Assembly: GCA_032173965.1 (NCBI GenBank)
Contig: JAVUNC010000004.1
Coordinates: 25,769,001 to 25,833,000, forward strand
From: Sitta carolinensis
Lineage: Eukaryota > Chordata > Aves > Passeriformes > Sittidae
Direction of reading: 5' to 3'
Length of the DNA: 64,000 bases
In this document: piece after piece, positions 1 to 13,669 of the stretch
How the letters are laid out: each line of letters opens with the position of its first letter
Position numbering within the stretch: the stretch's first letter is position 1
Position numbers and translations under genes: made by a program
Notes under the pieces: model-generated
Database searches by the model: none
What the model was told of the DNA's origin: nothing
Seen by the model: the letters and a program-made list of their open reading frames with translations, nothing else

Positions 1-310
1 TGACACTCCTGTGGAACCACTTCTCCAGACTGTGGGGGTCCCTCTGGATGGCAGCCTGACCCTCTGGTGCATCAGCTGTTACTCATGCTTAGGTGTAACC
101 TGTAGCCCTGCTGAGGGTACATGCTGCCCCATAAGCCAGATCCTTAATGAAGATGTTCAGGAAGTTTGAACCCAATGCTGAGCTAAGGGGTAGCCAGTCA
201 CACACTTTTGAGCCAGCCTGTACTTCACTTATCTAACTTATATTTCATCAGCTTCTTCATTAGGATCTGACAGATTCTGTTTTGGAAACTTTACTGAAAT
301 CTAACTGTCC
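1..310 (-). mobile_element. CR1 LINE fragment, antisense, cut by window edge
   Basis: This is a remnant of the 3' half of a CR1 non-LTR retrotransposon, read on the minus strand. The plus strand shows the typical antisense CR1 order: 'gtccctctggatggcagcc', 'ctgagggtac', 'cttaatgaagatgttcaggaa', 'cccaatgctgagctaaggg', then 'tatttcatcagctt' and a degenerate 'actttactgaaatcta'. These correspond to the reverse-transcriptase part of ORF2. Many substitutions and small indels break the frame, so it is an inactive fossil. The element may continue to the left of the window. Family is recognised from memory of avian CR1; the subfamily is not assigned. Confidence 0.85.
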
Positions 311-3300
311 TTTCTTTTGCTTAGCATTTCTTCTATATTAACGTGTACCAAACAAACTTAATTATATGGCCTGGGCTGGATTGACAAGCAAGGCCAAGGA
401 AAAGTGGTTCTGGTTGAAGACATAGATTTGATAGTAAACTATACTCTTTTAAAATGATGATCATAAGGACAACAAAAGATAAAGAAGATCTATGTTTGCC
501 TGGTAGCAGCAATTTTGTCCTAGACCTCGTATTTCATGGGTGAATCCTAAATACACTTAGATGTGAGATAAATGCTGCATTTCTTCAGAAATAGTGTTTG
601 CTCAAGGTATGAACAGAAGTGGAACTGTAGTTGTATGGCAATGTGACAGATGAGATGTGTCTTGAACTGTGCTCCCAGATCCTACTGCAGTTAATTATCT
701 GCTGTTGAAGCTCTCAGTCTCAACAGACAGAAATTAGGTATTTTCTAAAATTAGATATTTTCTGGTATCGACTGAACCAGCTGATGTCATGGGCTATCCC
801 AGAGCCACTTCATGGCCTAAAGAGAAAAAATACTGTACTCTGTTTAACAAATCTATTTAGATTTGTGTTGGTTTAAGACAAATCTGAACAAATCTACTAT
901 GATAAGCAAAAAGGCCACAGACATTTTTTCTAATGTATAGGTCTCCATATATTAATTACTTTGTGTAAATTTCAGAATGATCTATTATTTACACAATTTA
1001 AAGCTGTTTCTTTTTCTAAAAAAAAAGTATGTGTAAAATTTACTGAGATCTATGCAACTCTTTTTGTTAAACAGCAATGTAAAATCCCTTGCCTCTATTT
1101 GTCAACATATTCCTAAAACTTGTGAATTTAACTGAAAAACTTATGTGGGACCTAAAAGATTTTTACTTTATTAAACTGTGTGGAGTTCTAACTTTTCTAT
1201 CAGTTCTACTGTGAAATGACAGGTGGTAACAGGTTTAAGTTAACCACTTCTTAAATATGTTGTCTGGAAATACATTAATCTCTACTGAAGACTGATGCAA
1301 TCTATAGAATGAAATGGTTCTCTTACTTTTATCTTTTTCTGGCCAGTGACAAGTAAGCTGCAATTTTCCAGGAAATGATAGGATGTATAGATATCATTAG
1401 GGCTATATACTGGGTAAAAAAATACAGATTTTTACATTTTTAATTTTGACTCTTGAATCTATACTGGTTCTCTATGTACCAATATCCTTCTTGAGACAAT
1501 GAGATTTAAGGATGTTCATTCTGACACAAAGACACAGATACTGTTTTATTTTTATCTTGTGTACTTCTTTTTCCTGTAGTTGTTTGAAATGCAAAGGAAC
1601 AAGAAGACAAGAAAGGCTGATAATCTTACTGAAATAATAATAAACACCAAGCTTTTGTTCTCAGATTCCTTCAATAGGATTATGTTTCCAACAGCATTGG
1701 TAATGTAACCAAAGAAAAAAACAATTTTTTTTCTTATTAGTAGCATCTTTGGGGAACATTAATCTCTGAATAATTGAGAACCACTGGCTAAGATGTTAGC
1801 TTTAAATGACACATTAGTAGCTGTCATTTAAATTTATAGTTAAAGCTGTAATTGAGAGTAACACCAGAAGGTAACTACTCTGTCATTGAATTTTTACTAC
1901 TTTATTAAATTACTGACCTGATGCAACTCTGCACCTGGCTGAGATGTATCATCGCAATATATTGGAATCTTTTTACCACATAAGGGTAAAACCTGTGATT
2001 TTAATCCTTTCTATCAAAAAGCTTTATATTCTGTTTTGTTTTGTTGCCAAATTTTAGATGGCTATATAGATGGATATTCTTTCTTTCAGTCTGTCTAGAT
2101 ACCTGCCATCATGTCTGCACAATTTTTTGTGACCTTCAATGTAGGACTCTCAATTGCTTAGATCTCATAAAGAATCAATAATCATTCCTTTCAAACAGAG
2201 GCAAATAGATAATATTCTATAAGACAGTTCTGCCATATTTTGACACAATGCTCAGTGCTTCAAAATTTTATTCAGTATTTCTTTGTTTTGCAGAACCAAA
2301 TAAAAAGATTTGAACTGTTTGAAAGAACTGTTATACTCTCCTAAATGTTATGCAAAATGGAGTAAAAAAGACACTTAGACATTAAATTCTGCATTCTGAA
2401 GTTAGCATTCTTGACCAGCTCATCATGTTTGCCCTTTTCTCTGTCTGTGGACATAGCATAATTCTTAAACCTTCCATTTGTGCTGTTACGTTTGTAGAGA
2501 CATTTATAGTGAGCATTCTGTCAAAATTTAGTACTTGACCACTGTGAGTGCTGACATTTTTATGCTTCCACTAAAACACTCAGCTTGACTTCAGACCTGC
2601 ATTTTATAAACAGTTGCAGCAGTTCCCTCTATCCCATCAGATACCAAGATGCTGTGAAGATATGCAATTCAGGGTCCGTGTGCTCTGCTACTTTTGTGGA
2701 AAAACATTTAAACTGTAGGACTGCTTAGTGTGCTCCTAGCTATTCCTAATGTTTTAGTGAATATTCTGGGGAGAGTGTCATAATGTTCCTTTGTCTATCT
2801 GCTGCACAGAGATGTTGGTCTCTATTCAATTTTTCTATTTAGTTTAATATTCTCAGCATGCTAACTCATTCTTCGGAGTTCTGGGCAATGTCTAGAACAC
2901 ATTAAAATCTCATATACATATTTTAAAGAAAGATACTGTATCTGCAGTTCTTTTAATATGAAATGAACCTTGACAGTTTGCATTTTATTTCTGACAGCCT
3001 GGACTTTAAGCACAAGGCCTACTAGCTGCTCTAAAATTAACCAAAGTAATGCAAAGGGAATACATTAAATTAAAGTGAAAGAATTGTTGGTTTAGCTGTC
3101 ATTAATGTGTAGAATTATTTTCTGTTGCATAATTTATACATGATCTCTACTTCCTTATCTTTTGGCTCTGCAAAATTACTAGTAACTTGGATACAAGTTG
3201 CTGCATTTCTCTATTTTGAATGGTTCTCTCAGCTTTCCAAAATCATTTTGGCAATGGAATACAAATACTGTTAACACAGCTCAGGTCTTGTGACCTCAAG

Positions 3301-6300
3301 ACATCACAGAAGCTTGCATTTTTTACTAGCTGTACACTCACCATTTTCTCCTGAATGCTGTTTCCATAATAGGCAGATGCAGAGAAAACCTGTCTTGCAC
3401 AATTTAATGGAACATGACAGTAGCAGTTAAGCCTGCATAGGAATAATTATCTCCACCCAGCATAACACCCAAGTCCCTCCTTTGCACTGCAGCTCAGCTT
3501 TCAGCCATTCTGTTCCTTTGCAGCACCTTGGCCAAGCCATCCCCGCAGTTGAAGACATTTGGCAAAATTCCACTTTTTATTTCAGTTCAGCTTCGTACTG
3601 CATAGCATTCTGATTTAAAGACAAAGCAGCTGCAAACCTGAACCATACAGGACCAAAAGCTTACTGGGAGGGCTGCCCGAGAAAAAAAAAAAAAAAAGAG
3701 CACATTAACAGGGATTTGCCCTCAAGTTAGACTATTTGTATTTAAGTTCTATTTGCATTGATTAAAGACCTATTGCTCCCCAGCATTTTCAATCATCATA
3801 TGAAATAATGGAAAGTATGAAATAATTTCTACTAAACATAAAAGAGTAGCATAAAATTGGAGAAATTATAAATAATATTGGAAAAGAAGCTGATACACAG
3901 AGTGATATGGATCACTTAGTAGCTGATTTTTTTAACATAGCCATATATTCAGTGAAAGATCTAGTAAGAACAATTCATAGAATATATAGGCTGTGACCAA
4001 ATAACTCAGCATGTGTTCTCAGCATAAAGCTTTGTGAAAAATAAAGGGTAGTTACAATAATTTAAAATAAAAATACAATACTTGGATTCAAGAATAGAGA
4101 GAAGTTTTACTGCTGCAGATGAGTGCAGCTAACATTAGAGAAGTACATACATAGTCAAATGCATCCATTCTTAAAATGACCCTAGAAGATGTAATTCAAA
4201 AATAGAATCAGTATTATGTTAGAAAATTTTGAAAAAGCCTGTACTTTAAAAACTCAGTTTGTGTGTGCCTGAGTAGAACTTGAGAAGGAGATGAGTTGAT
4301 TACGTGGTGTATGTACCTTTTCAAGATGGAAAAGTCACGTTCTGAAATCTTAGCATTTCTGTGAGGAAAAGGCATAACAAGAACAAAATTCTAGCAGCTG
4401 AAGCCAAAAAATTACATTTGAAGTTGAGAAACATGTTTTGAATAATAAACATGTAAAGCTTCTCATAAAAAATACCAAGACAAATAGTGAATTCTCCATC
4501 TCTTGTCTTCAAATCAAATATTTGCCTTTCTGGAAAAAATATTTTGATCAAATTCAGCTCACAAGAGTGAAGTGTAACGAGATATTAATTTTTATTTCTG
4601 GCTCTTAAAATATCAATATGAATCTGTGATAACTATGTAAGTAATCATGATCACACATATGATGTTTAATATCATGGACAAGCTTAATATTCCCCACAAA
4701 AAAAAGGGCATAGGATCACAATGGAGATGGAACTGCTGCTAGTCCCTAGTTGCTGACATGGCCAAAAATCTCAGAGCATAAAATGCATGAAAATATGAAG
4801 TATAAAAACATTATTTTCTGACAGTGCTGTACTAATATTCTGCTTATGCAAAGGGGTGTCTGCAACAATAGATTAAATGGTACCCAGGAAGGAAGGTTTT
4901 TCCTTTGTACTAAGATTTGGCTGATCCTTTTATTTATCTGTGGTGGTTAATAAACGTTAATCAAGCCTGACCCATTTAAAGGTCATCAGCAAGGAGAGGT
5001 CCTCAGATCATACTACTTTCTGTTCAAACACACTACAAATGACTGCAGACTGTTGGAAAACTCTCACTGAACACATTGCTCTCTGAGTCCTATCCTGCAT
5101 GTGGAATACATAATTAGAAAAGGGTTTGAATGAATAAGAGGCTGATAAATCACACACAGATTTAGGTAGTAGGTCCTCCTAATGTGTCTGAATTGGGACC
5201 ATGAGAGATTTTAGTCAGAGCTAGTTATGAAACAAAAGAGGTTCCATATATCTGATTATATTATAAGAACAGTCTAGAGCAAGATAAGAGAAGACACAAT
5301 CCTGAAAATCCTTCTGTTCAGTTTCATCTATTGCATAAACTGGGCAAGCATGCTTCTCTTTGACCTGAAACAACTGATGGCTGTAGTGCTACTGATTTCC
5401 TGTGCCATAAATATATCCTAAAAATGTGCTTTTTGCCTAGACTTGATTTTAAAAGCCATGAAATCAATGCTTCCACCTAAGTCCCATAACGCAGAAAAGA
5501 TGCCCATGATATGCACAGCACACATCAAGGCATTCCAAGATGTTTCACTATCTCTTTTGGAAAATATGGTTAACAGTGTCAGTGATGGCTATATGTTCTG
5601 TACTGTTCCTACTTGCATGACTTAAATTTGCAGCAAAGCACGTAAATGTTATGGCATCTGTGAGAAAGATGGCAAATTCTTCTAGCCATTTTTACTCAAC
5701 AGTTCTGTATATTGATCACTGATCACATAAACAATGACATTCAATTCCTGTAGAAAATACATGAACACAGAATCCCCTCTTCCAGGCTGGCTGTACCAAT
5801 AACAGGGGTAGAGATGATACTCTTCTCACTTGGCTTTTTTCAGTCCTTTGACTCATTAATCTGTTCTCTCCTCCTCAGTGGTATAACTTGAACAGGAAGG
5901 ACAAAAATTAACCAATCTACTCTTTATGGTACATTTTCAAAAGCTTTGAAGTTCTTGATTAACCTTAAGATGAAGAAATGGCAGAATGCATGTCTCCTTT
6001 TGTGGGTACCGTTCTATGGGCTATTTTATAAAAGATGTGTGACCTACCCAACAGCTATGTTTTAAAAGAAAATACATACAACTAAAAGAAAATGGAAAAT
6101 ATCTTCCTCTCCCCCAATACCTTGCACTAAATGCAATAAGAAATTGAAGGAAAAAATATGTTTTCACATCCCTTTCCAAATCCTCCAGTGTATTTTTTCA
6201 CACTAACGTGTTTTCTCCAAAACATAATGTGTTCAGTGAGAGTGAAATCAGAGTTGATCATCACAAGAACTGGTCTGTCATGATAGAGAATCAGAATATG

Positions 6301-7890
6301 GCGTGACAAGCTAATTATAGTCCATAACACTAAACTTAAATAGCTAATAAGTGACAAGTGTACTGTGGCTTTACGATGTCCTAGTTAATTTCTGTTTCTT
6401 AAGATACTTATGAAGAGCATGGTCTTCTGTAGGATATTCCTTACTGTGCTCCATTATTACTGAAGTTTTGGCAGTGATGCAGCTTTTTTCTGCATTATAC
6501 AGATGTGCTGTTAGCCCATAATTTAGAATAAATCTAGAAGTTTTTTCTTCTTCCTAGTACAGGTGGCTGCTAAGTTGACTGATTTATCAATATTTTGTAA
6601 TTAACAATGCATCTCCTTTCTTTGAAGTCATACTAAAGAAGTATTATGGTACCGCTCTATAGCTACATTTATCATTAGAGTTGAGAAATCCTCACCTGTG
6701 CTTATTTTATGTGCCATATTCAAGGCATGCGTTACTGGAAACTAGTTTCAAGGCAGAATGTTTAACATGGCAAAGCTATAAATTATGTAAATTTCCTTCC
6801 TGATTATCTGCTTCACTGACCATATATGTGCCCTACCCTTTGTTCTCCATCCTATGATGAAAAGGGAAAGAAGTGTACAAGAACCATGCATCACATTGCA
6901 CACCACTAATGGGAGAACGATTATTTCAAAGAACTACCTGCAAAACTCCACCACAATGCTAACTAGTCTTGTTGCCTAAAATTTGATGCCCTGAAGATTT
7001 AGTTGCACTGTTTTGAAGCAGAATATTAACATTCATTAAAGAAAAATGTAGGCATAAAAAATTCATGAGTACAGAAAACAGCTTAATCATGAAATGTGCA
7101 TTTTGGAGAAAAGTGGGACACATACAGCCATGCTTGAAGAATATCACAAAGGTCTCAAACCATTAAGGAACTTTGGTTCAATGCAAAAACTCCTTTGATT
7201 ATTGTACTTGAGTTTTCAGACTACTCTGCAACTCATCGTGTTTCTATTCTTCTTCTGTCCCGTTAGAAAAAATTAAATGTACAAGTAAAACCATAAGGCA
7301 CATGAAGCAATAACAGCATTTTCAAGAGTCTCTGTTTATTGCATTACCAGATTTTTATTCATGAACTTTGCTCTAATCATATTAGTATCAAAGTTTATTA
7401 TTTTTACTGATGATAACATTATTAATGTAATTACTGATGAACAATGACTAATTATGAATTTCCAGTTTTAATATTCCTATTTTTAAGGTTGATATAATTT
7501 TAAAAATGTATTATGACTAGGCTTTACTTATGATGCATATATGAATAATATTCATTCCGAGGCTTAGTTTTACTATTTCAGCACAATTTTATACAAGACA
7601 TCCTTTCATTTCTTAAACTCAAAAATGTAATGATTTTAGGAGGCAAAAGAAGTGAGTCCTATCGACTATTCTTTCCTTATCCTTATAGAATGTCATGTAG
7701 ATTGAATTCAGAACTATGAATTGGCCAAAAATTATGTGTGAAAGCTGAAAGTTCTATGTTAGTAAGCCATTACTAAGAGAATAATTAGGTGGAGAAATGA
7801 TAGATATATAGGACTACAGGGAGCTTGTAGGCAAATGAGGGGGGTGTTGCAGACAGAGAAGTAGAGGTTTGCTAATGTATAATGGACACT
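311..7890. other. Unique AT-rich DNA, no gene seen
   Basis: I see no coding region, RNA gene or clear transposon in this 7.6-kb stretch. The reading frames present are at most 76 codons, match no family I know, and look like chance frames in AT-rich DNA. A 16-base poly(A) run lies at 3,682-3,697. About 3,450-3,560 has weak antisense CR1-like wording ('cccaagtccctcct') that is too short to call. About 7,385-7,560 is dense in TAAT and ATTA motifs. Confidence 0.6.
3682..3697. repeat. Poly(A) run, 16 A
   Basis: A homopolymer of 16 A follows 'gggctgcccgag'. No polyadenylation signal or flanking direct repeat is evident, so I do not call a retrocopy here. Confidence 0.9.
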
Positions 7891-8422
7891 ACCTACCTAG
7901 AACCTAGCAGGCAGCTAAAATCCCCTGTTTACTCACTCTGCCCCTCCAGTGGGATGGGGAGAGAGCAGGGGAAAAATGTGCAACTTGTGGGTTGAGACAG
8001 AGACTGTTTATTAATCGGACAGAAAAGGAATGGGGAAAAAATAAGAAGATAGAGCAAGTAGTGTACGATGCAGTTGGTCAAGACGCTCTGACCAATGCTC
8101 AGCTGGCCCCTGAGCAGTGGAACCTCACCCCACAGCCAACTTCCCCCAGTTTTATTGTTCAGAATGACACCAACTAGTATGGGACACCCCTTGGGTTGGA
8201 TGTCACAGCTCTGTCACCTCCCTGTTTCTTGTGCATCCCTCAACCTCCTCACTAGCAGGATGGCATGGGGGACTGAAATGTCTTTAGCTTAATGTCAGCC
8301 CTGGTCAACCACAACCAAAATATCAATCTATTGTTAATCTTATGCTTACCCTAAGTCCAAAACAGAACACTGTAGCAGCTGCAGGGAGAAAAATTAACTC
8401 TATCCCAACTGAAAGCAGGACA
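7891..8422 (-). mobile_element. Solo LTR, avian ERVL-like family, antisense
   Basis: This is an LTR of the widespread avian ERVL-like family, on the minus strand. On the plus strand the order is 'cagtgggatgggga' (8-nt variations of the U5 hallmark), 'gtgggttgaga', 'ctgtttattaatc' (minus-strand AATAAA at 8,007-8,012), then 'cccccagttttattg' at the TATA-box position, and it ends 'aattaactctatccc...gcaggaca' at 8,422. That end is the start of U3. The left end is worn and lacks a clean TG, so 7,891 is approximate. No target duplication is visible. There is no gag, pol or env next to it, so it is a solo LTR or an isolated remnant. Confidence 0.82.
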
Positions 8423-9599
8423 AACATATTAGTAACATAACAGGAAACAGAGTATAAGCATTTATAGCACTGTAATGGTACCAAGAATAAACTGGGCCTA
8501 AATATATGAATGACACATAACTAAAAAGTTGTAAATTAGGACTTGTATCTCCACTAAATATCAGAGTACAGTAAAAATCAAAACACGTTTTAAGTAGTAA
8601 AATTTGCAAGACCCAAAAAACAAAGAAAAGGAGTGATCAGGGTAATTAGGAAAGCAGTCTGGTATAATTGCAGTCCCCTTGCAGAATGAGTGGGAAGCAA
8701 ACTAAAAGTCCTTATCTGAAAAATGTAATCAACTCTTGGAAGCAGTTCAGATCCTCACACTTTCTTTGGAAATGGAGCTGAAAAGCATCCAGAATGAAAT
8801 GGGTAAAAAGGAGGTCACCCACTTCAGTACTGACCTTCTCCACTGAATATGATTCTAGCCTGGCCAGCCCAAGCCTTGCAGACTAAGGCTGTGAGGGATG
8901 AGACCTTCACTGCCAACCACAGCAGTGCCATACACTGACACTGAGCATAGGGAAAGGTTGTCAAGGACTAGTTACTTGGATACATAGTGATAATGACAGA
9001 TAATGAGTAAGAATTAAGCCTTGGCAGCAAGAATGGAGTTGATGACTTTCTGCCTTTGAAAGTGCCATTCTGAAGTCTGAAACTGGCCTGATTCTGGCTC
9101 TTTATTCTTCCATCACAGTGACCTCTCATTTCCTGGGGCTTTTGGATATGTATAGCCATATGCTTAGTTGCCAAAGGGCTTTTGCAGGTCTGAGGGGAAA
9201 TTATTGATATGTCTTGTCACTCTCATGTAGCCAGTCAAACAATCCCAGCCTAAACCAAATACACCAGACAGCTGACTAAAGCCTAATAGAATCATATTCT
9301 CATTAAGACTGGAAAGCACCTCCAGAAGTGTCTTCCTCTCATTTAAAACACACATGACCATGAGGCTTACTTCAAATTTCTTCTTCTTCCTTCTTTTTCC
9401 AAAGGACAACATAAAAGATGTGATGGAAGCTGGACAAAAAAGAGGAAATTATATGAATTCAAGTGATGGAAGTGCCAGAAAATCTGAGAAGCTGTGGAGG
9501 AGCTGTAAGACTGAGGGAAAAAACAAGCACTAAAATAGAGCAGTGGAAATTAGTTGGGTTTAAACTTTTAGAAGAAATTCTGCATTTCTATCATTAGAG
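8423..9599. other. Unique DNA with a short CR1-like tail
   Basis: No gene is seen. The only repeat-like piece is 9,283-9,330, which is listed separately. Open frames (up to 82 codons) are not recognisable as any family. Confidence 0.55.
9283..9330 (-). mobile_element. Possible CR1 3'-end scrap, antisense
   Basis: The plus strand reads 'tagaatcat...tctcattaagactgg' and then 'aaagcacctccaga'. This resembles the reverse complement of the CR1 3' terminus (octamer repeat followed by the conserved tail). Only about 48 bp are alignable, so this is tentative. Confidence 0.42.
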
Positions 9600-9850
9600 T
9601 CTGAAGGAAAGAGAGACAAAGAAAATGCTTTCCTGTTTGTGGAGATAGAGACAAGGAGATCCCTTGCCAATTACTGTAATGAACAAAGCGAACTTTATTG
9701 GGAAAAAAAAATATATATTGCCAACTAGAAGAGATTGGTGTAATGAGGGGGGGAAAAACCCAAAAGAACCACCTCTGCAGCTTGTTTTCCACTGATTTGC
9801 TGGCTGAGCTTCACTCTGACTCTCAAGAGGTGATGGAGACTGAGGGGGGA
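9600..9850 (-). mobile_element. Degraded avian ERV LTR fragment, antisense
   Basis: The stretch 'gacaaggagatcccttgcc' followed by 'aattactgtaatgaacaaa' and 'cgaactttattggg' matches, in reverse, the R/U5 end of a common avian LTR (sense wording: a run ending in AATAAA, then GGTAATTGG and GGGATCTCCTTGTC). The minus-strand AATAAA is at 9,694-9,699. Further right, 'ggctgagcttcactctgactc' fits the adjoining U3/R part of the same family. Both ends are eroded and no target duplication was found. I infer an old, partial insertion. Confidence 0.6.
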
Positions 9851-10856
9851 AAACACTGACAGTTCTGGCTCATGTATACCTCAAAATGACCCTGATGTAT
9901 TTTGACTTTGCCTTTTTGTAGAGGCCTGGCCCAAACTTTATTGGGCAACAGAACAACTGTGATTCATTCAAACAGTGTTTTAGTCAGATCCTACAAAAAC
10001 ACCCAAATAAGCAAACCTGTTTCCTTACAGATTGTTCTGCCTTTTTTTTTTTTCGTTTTTGTAAAAAATAGTAAATGCTAGAAGTCATTTCACAAAGATA
10101 GATTATATAGCTTGTATTGTACTTCACGTGATTCGCGTCAGTATTTTATATGAACGGTGCTAACTGCGTTTCTTTTTTTAAGAGATTATTTTGACACAAA
10201 TACAAAAACCCATGGTTTTATGGGATTGAAACATTGAAAACCAACAATCACCAATCAGAGAAGAACCCCATAGTTCTCTGGAGGCTCTGCCAGTGAAAGG
10301 TATTAGCAATGAGTGCAAGAAGGACTACCTATTATGAGGGTAAGGATTGGTCAGTCCTCTTTAGATCTGTGGGGAAGTTTTACTTTGAAAACTTGCATAT
10401 TATATTGTATGTTAGAATTACAGCTTTAGCCACAGATGTGCATTGGAGATTATGGATCATAACACTACCCACAATAGACAACCAGAGGTCATGTATTGCT
10501 TCCTCTTCAGCCTGACTCGTTAGCTGAAAGGGGTTGGGGTGTTACTGAGCAAATTCTAAATAATTTCTGAGAAGAATGACATTTTTGTCCCTATTGTATT
10601 GGATATGTTATCATTTTTCAGTAAAGCTATACAAACCTGACTGGGTTGTTATGAGATTGACTAGGGACAAAAACTACTTGTAAGATGAACCTTAAATCAT
10701 GAGTCAGAAATACTCATTTCCAAAGTATTTTTTTGGTTTGAGTCTTGGAAGATAAATGAGATGCATCTGCTCCAGCTGCAGTGAACATTTTAGTTTTAAT
10801 TCAAATAACTTTATAGCCATAAAATAAATAGGTACTTTAAATACACATGTGTGCAC
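9851..10856. other. Unique AT-rich DNA, nothing recognised
   Basis: No gene or classifiable repeat is seen. A short T run near 10,040 and a 68-codon chance frame are the only notable items. Confidence 0.55.
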
Positions 10857-10883
10857 ATATATATATATATATATATATATATA
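10857..10883. repeat. (AT)n dinucleotide microsatellite
   Basis: About 13 perfect AT units lie between 'gtgcac' and 'caccatg'. A tract of this length is likely length-polymorphic. Confidence 0.97.
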
Positions 10884-13669
10884 CACCATGTATACATTGT
10901 ATCAAATGTCAAAATTAATATTAATATCTAGACAATCATACCACTCACAGAGTAGGTTTATAATGGAAAGACATTTTATGATACTGTTTAGACACAAGTC
11001 AAGCTGGTGCAGTAGAACGTGTACTTCATTCATAATTCCTAGGAAATGGACTTTTAATTGGCAAATTCTGCAACACCTGTGACCTGGACAAGCCTCAACT
11101 CCTTTTGTAATGTTGCCATGTAGACTGCAAAACCAAGATTTTTCATCAAAATCCAGTCATTCCCTCAGGAAGTCTCTGATTTACTTAGACTTATATGGAA
11201 GTTAAAAATGAGCTCACCAAGAGCCTTAAGTGCCCTTGGCAAAATAAATTCTGAGGGTAGGAATATGAAATAACCCACGATAAATTGCCATCTTTTGAAC
11301 ATCTTCCTACATGAGTAGTACAATTACAGGTCAGTTCCTTCCATTACAACTATTGTGAAAGGTAAATATTTCACCAGTAATGCTAGCTGACAGTGTGATA
11401 CACTAAGAATAATAGTTTTGACACATAATTCTGCAGTGCTATTTCAATAATTTTCTGCATCTCAAAGCCCTCTCTCTCCCTGTTTTCTGTATAGGGCCAC
11501 TGCTCTCTGCATTACTGGAGCTGAGAATGGATAAGTTCAAATCTGGCATCACAAATGATATTTGCATTAAATCACTGTCCTGTTTATCTGTAAGACACAA
11601 TGATTTTTCTGGACTTCATGTCAATATTTGCCTTAAGAATATTCTCCTCCTCAGAGAGGTGGGATGCCTGTGACAAACATGCATTGCATCAGTCTGTGGT
11701 GTTGCTTTGTGCTTGAAAATGGCAAAAATGCATGGAAACATGATGTGAAGGGCAGATACTGTAAAACTGTGGTGAGGAGGCTGTGGAGCTGTATGATAAT
11801 TGCACACCTTGTGACTGGGAGTTCATATACCAACCCAGTTAGCAGCAAAAACAGAATTAGAACACTCTTGGCTACTTGTCAGTCTGGTTGACATTATCTC
11901 CATGTCTTATAATTTGCTTTAAATATAAGAAAACAAAACCTGAATTGACTTTTTTATTGCTCTTAATGGTTACAGACATTAAAGCATATATTTCTATTTC
12001 ACACAGTTAAGAATCTAAAACAGAATACTTTTTGTTGCCCTAACCTTAGTGACTTTTATATAATATGACAAAAATTGTCTTTGTGTTGCTGATATTTCTC
12101 TGTCCAGAAGCACAGTCTACCTGTGCATGTGCTTCTGAACACAACCAAATTAATCTCTCTTTACAAAAGATTAGGGAGAAGTCTGTAAATTATCCCTTGT
12201 GAAAGAAACTTAAAAATAAGAGACAAGTTAAATAACCTAATAAAGCATGAATTCATATGAAAAAAAAAAGACTATTTTTCCTTGGAACCAAGGCTATCAA
12301 CAGAAAAATAAGAACATTAATGAATTGTGTTCAGACACAAATGGAGGTTGTCAGTGATGGAAGAACAAACATATTTTTGTATATGTTTTTCACCATGGGG
12401 TAATTTAATATTGACTCAAGCTGAGAAAAAAGATACCATAAATATATATGAAAGACCACATTTAAAAGAAATTCTAGAAACCTGTCATGACGGTGCAGTA
12501 CATTACAATTTGATTCTTTTTGCCTGTCACTTCCATTGTAATTAATTCAGACACCAAAATTAGAAACTCCCAGCTCCTGCCTCAGTGTGAATCTTACCTG
12601 GGCCAAAAAAATAAAACAATTCATTGGGATATTCCTACAATGAAACACATGATAGACACGCTTGCTCCAGCTCCAAATTAGTTTAGAGGCAGTGTCACTG
12701 CAGCAGTATGGCAAGTTGCAGCTTCCAGGCTTGCATGTGCAGTGCCTGTATTGACTCTAACAGCTGAACTCACTCAAGGCTAGATGAGCTGGGTGTCCCT
12801 GCACGGCACTGCTTGCTGGGGTGCCAGCTCCTTAGCCCTGACCCTGTGAAGGTGGTCGCAGTTTTGCCCACAGAGGAGAGAGATCCTCTCTCTGACCTGT
12901 CCAGAGCCTTGCTTGGCACAAAGCAATAGGGCAGGTGGTGCTCCAACTCTGCCACCTGAGTAATGGGATTGTATTGACCACAGGGCACCCAGTGAATTCA
13001 CCAGTGAAAGATCAAATGAAAAAATTAAAACTAAAGTCAATTTCTAAGGGCAAATGCCGAGATAGCACTATTGACACAACAGGGAGCTGGAAAACAATTT
13101 TACATGAAATAAAGAAATGTTTTGCCTGATCACTGAAATCCTACAACAAAAGTCTAGATTGTATAGTAAGAAGGAAATCAAAGAAGTAAAATTCTTAAAT
13201 TTCATAGGACTGGGACCATGAGACTGCCTCCAGGTTTTTGACAGAATTGGCCGTTAATCATATTTTAATGAAACATTGTTGTGATATAAATCTGATTCAT
13301 TAAATTGCCCACTGTTCAGTTAACTGAGTGTTCAATACCACTGTGTAACTACTGTGTCTGAATATGATTCAAAGAAGTCAGATAATACTTTCATAATGAA
13401 AAAGAGAAATATTATTATCTCTGATTTTTCTGGGGTTTTAGTGGCATTTTTAAAATATAATCCCTCGATATCCTACACAAGTTTCAAATATGTTAAATTA
13501 ATTTATAATTTTTTAAATTACTGGTGTAGTCATATGATAAATATGACTTGTATTTGTGCAGGCAATCTGTAAAACAGGTTCATATTTTAAAGTGTTATGT
13601 ACTTAGGTTGACTGCTGAAGATTTTGAAGTATTCCACAATGGTGAAACGTTGTTATATCCAGCATGGAT
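10884..13669. other. Unique DNA with one GC-richer patch
   Basis: No gene is recognised. The frames near 11,616-11,891 and 12,327-12,545 match no family I know. The patch 12,640-13,000 is clearly richer in G and C than its flanks and contains a short palindrome ('agagagatcctctct'). I cannot assign it to a known repeat. Confidence 0.5.

Noticed and set aside
3450..3560. Possible antisense CR1 scrap ('cccaagtccctcct...ctcagctttcagccattct')
   Set aside because: About 60 bp of loose similarity with no second diagnostic block; not enough to call.
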